Source of the DNA: Paenibacillus aceti
GTDB taxonomy: Bacteria > Bacillota > Bacilli > Paenibacillales > Paenibacillaceae
Direction of reading: 5' to 3'
DNA: 64,000 nucleotides
Assembly: GCF_003614185.1 (NCBI RefSeq)
Contig: NZ_KZ987724.1
Location: forward strand, 4,123,068-4,187,067
Shown here: piece by piece, positions 63,656 through 64,000 of the stretch
Position numbering within the stretch: position 1 is the first letter of the stretch
How the letters are laid out: each line of letters begins with the position of its first letter
Position numbers and translations under genes: made by a program
Notes under the pieces: generated by a model
Told to the model about the DNA's origin: nothing
Databases searched by the model: none
The model's input: the letters and a program-made list of their open reading frames with translations, nothing else

Positions 63656-64000
63656 ATGTCGGAGTTTGTAAAGCTGGTAGGTGAGAATATCAGACTTGTA
63701 CGTAAAGCACAGGGAATAACTCAGGAGAAGCTTTCAGAGATGTCCGGATTAAGCGAAAAATACTTATCAGATACAGAGCGAGGAGTACGCAATATCTCGT
63801 TGGAGTCTTTAGAAAAAATAATGCAAGCATTGAAGATCAAGCCTTATGAGCTGTTTCTATTTGCAGGTGCGGAAGAAGCCATTACGGACAAGCAAAAACT
63901 GATTGAGATGTTCCAGCCTTTACTCGCTGACCGCAATGTCAATGAAATTCAGTTTCTGCTTAGAATCGCTCAGGATTTTGTTAGTACGTTTGAGAAATCG
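63656..64000 (+). CDS. XRE family transcriptional regulator, cut by window edge
   Basis: At least 115 residues; the frame is open at the window end. Ribosome site AGAGGTG 5 nt before ATG. The N-terminal HTH is VGENIRLVRKAQGITQEKLS, then EMSGLSEKYLSDTERGVRNI, a classic Cro/C1-type domain. The segment after residue 70 (KLIEMFQPLLADRNVNEIQF) may be an oligomerisation helix. It is divergent from the SLH gene and may control it. Confidence 0.88.
   Translation, partial: MSEFVKLVGENIRLVRKAQGITQEKLSEMSGLSEKYLSDTERGVRNISLESLEKIMQALKIKPYELFLFAGAEEAITDKQKLIEMFQPLLADRNVNEIQFLLRIAQDFVSTFEKS

Overview
The window looks like a low-to-mid GC Firmicute chromosome, most likely Paenibacillus or a close relative (inference). 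Supporting signs are strong Shine-Dalgarno sites, frequent TTG/GTG starts, an S-layer-homology surface protein, a long AraC-type membrane regulator beside a lipoprotein/two-permease sugar ABC transporter, an HPr kinase paralogue, an LPXTG adhesin and c-di-GMP-I riboswitches. No tRNA, rRNA or CRISPR array was seen.

Layout. 1-11.7 kb is a polysaccharide-use locus. Two heparinase II/III-type lyases and an ABC importer (minus strand) face a YesN/AraC-like membrane regulator and a GH88 unsaturated glucuronyl hydrolase (plus strand). Together they suggest lysis, import and hydrolysis of a uronic-acid polymer. 11.7-17.3 kb holds an SMI1/KNR4 protein, malate:quinone oxidoreductase under a 26-bp perfect palindrome, a lone trpB, sfsA and an HPr kinase paralogue overlapping sfsA. 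17.3-19 kb holds an IS1182-type remnant, GGACAT-core inverted repeats and a divergent CarD/MarR pair with two identical-core operator palindromes. 19-25 kb is a surface module: an LPKTG adhesin, a secreted transglutaminase behind two tandem c-di-GMP-I riboswitches, and a PAS-MCP protein. 25-29 kb has an alpha/beta hydrolase, a damaged toxin-antitoxin-like pair joined to an amino-acid permease fragment, an Sm-like/Gly-rich protein and a cupin.

29-38.5 kb is a catabolic cluster. One arm encodes a glyoxylate-carboligase-like ThDP enzyme, a TIM-barrel isomerase and a 2-hydroxyacid dehydrogenase. The other encodes an IclR regulator, an MFS transporter, a BCCT transporter and an FAD oxidoreductase. 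A 20-bp sequence is shared by both control regions. The ThDP gene carries a perfect in-frame 42-bp tandem duplication.

38.5-56 kb is mixed and decayed: a cyclase-like gene split by an amber codon, a headless WYL regulator, a frameshifted P-loop kinase, a DUF4037 fragment and a multiply broken Rpn-type nuclease. Interspersed are intact genes: an ABC-2 exporter, an AA10 lytic polysaccharide monooxygenase, a Fur-boxed siderophore-binding lipoprotein, a double-kinase hybrid sensor, an APH-type kinase and a flavin/PNPOx protein. 55.5-60.4 kb has a short RlmH-like protein beside a complete type III restriction-modification system. The end holds a zinc-ribbon membrane protein, an SLH protein and an XRE regulator cut by the window edge.

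All family names come from recognising motifs by eye. No database search was possible.
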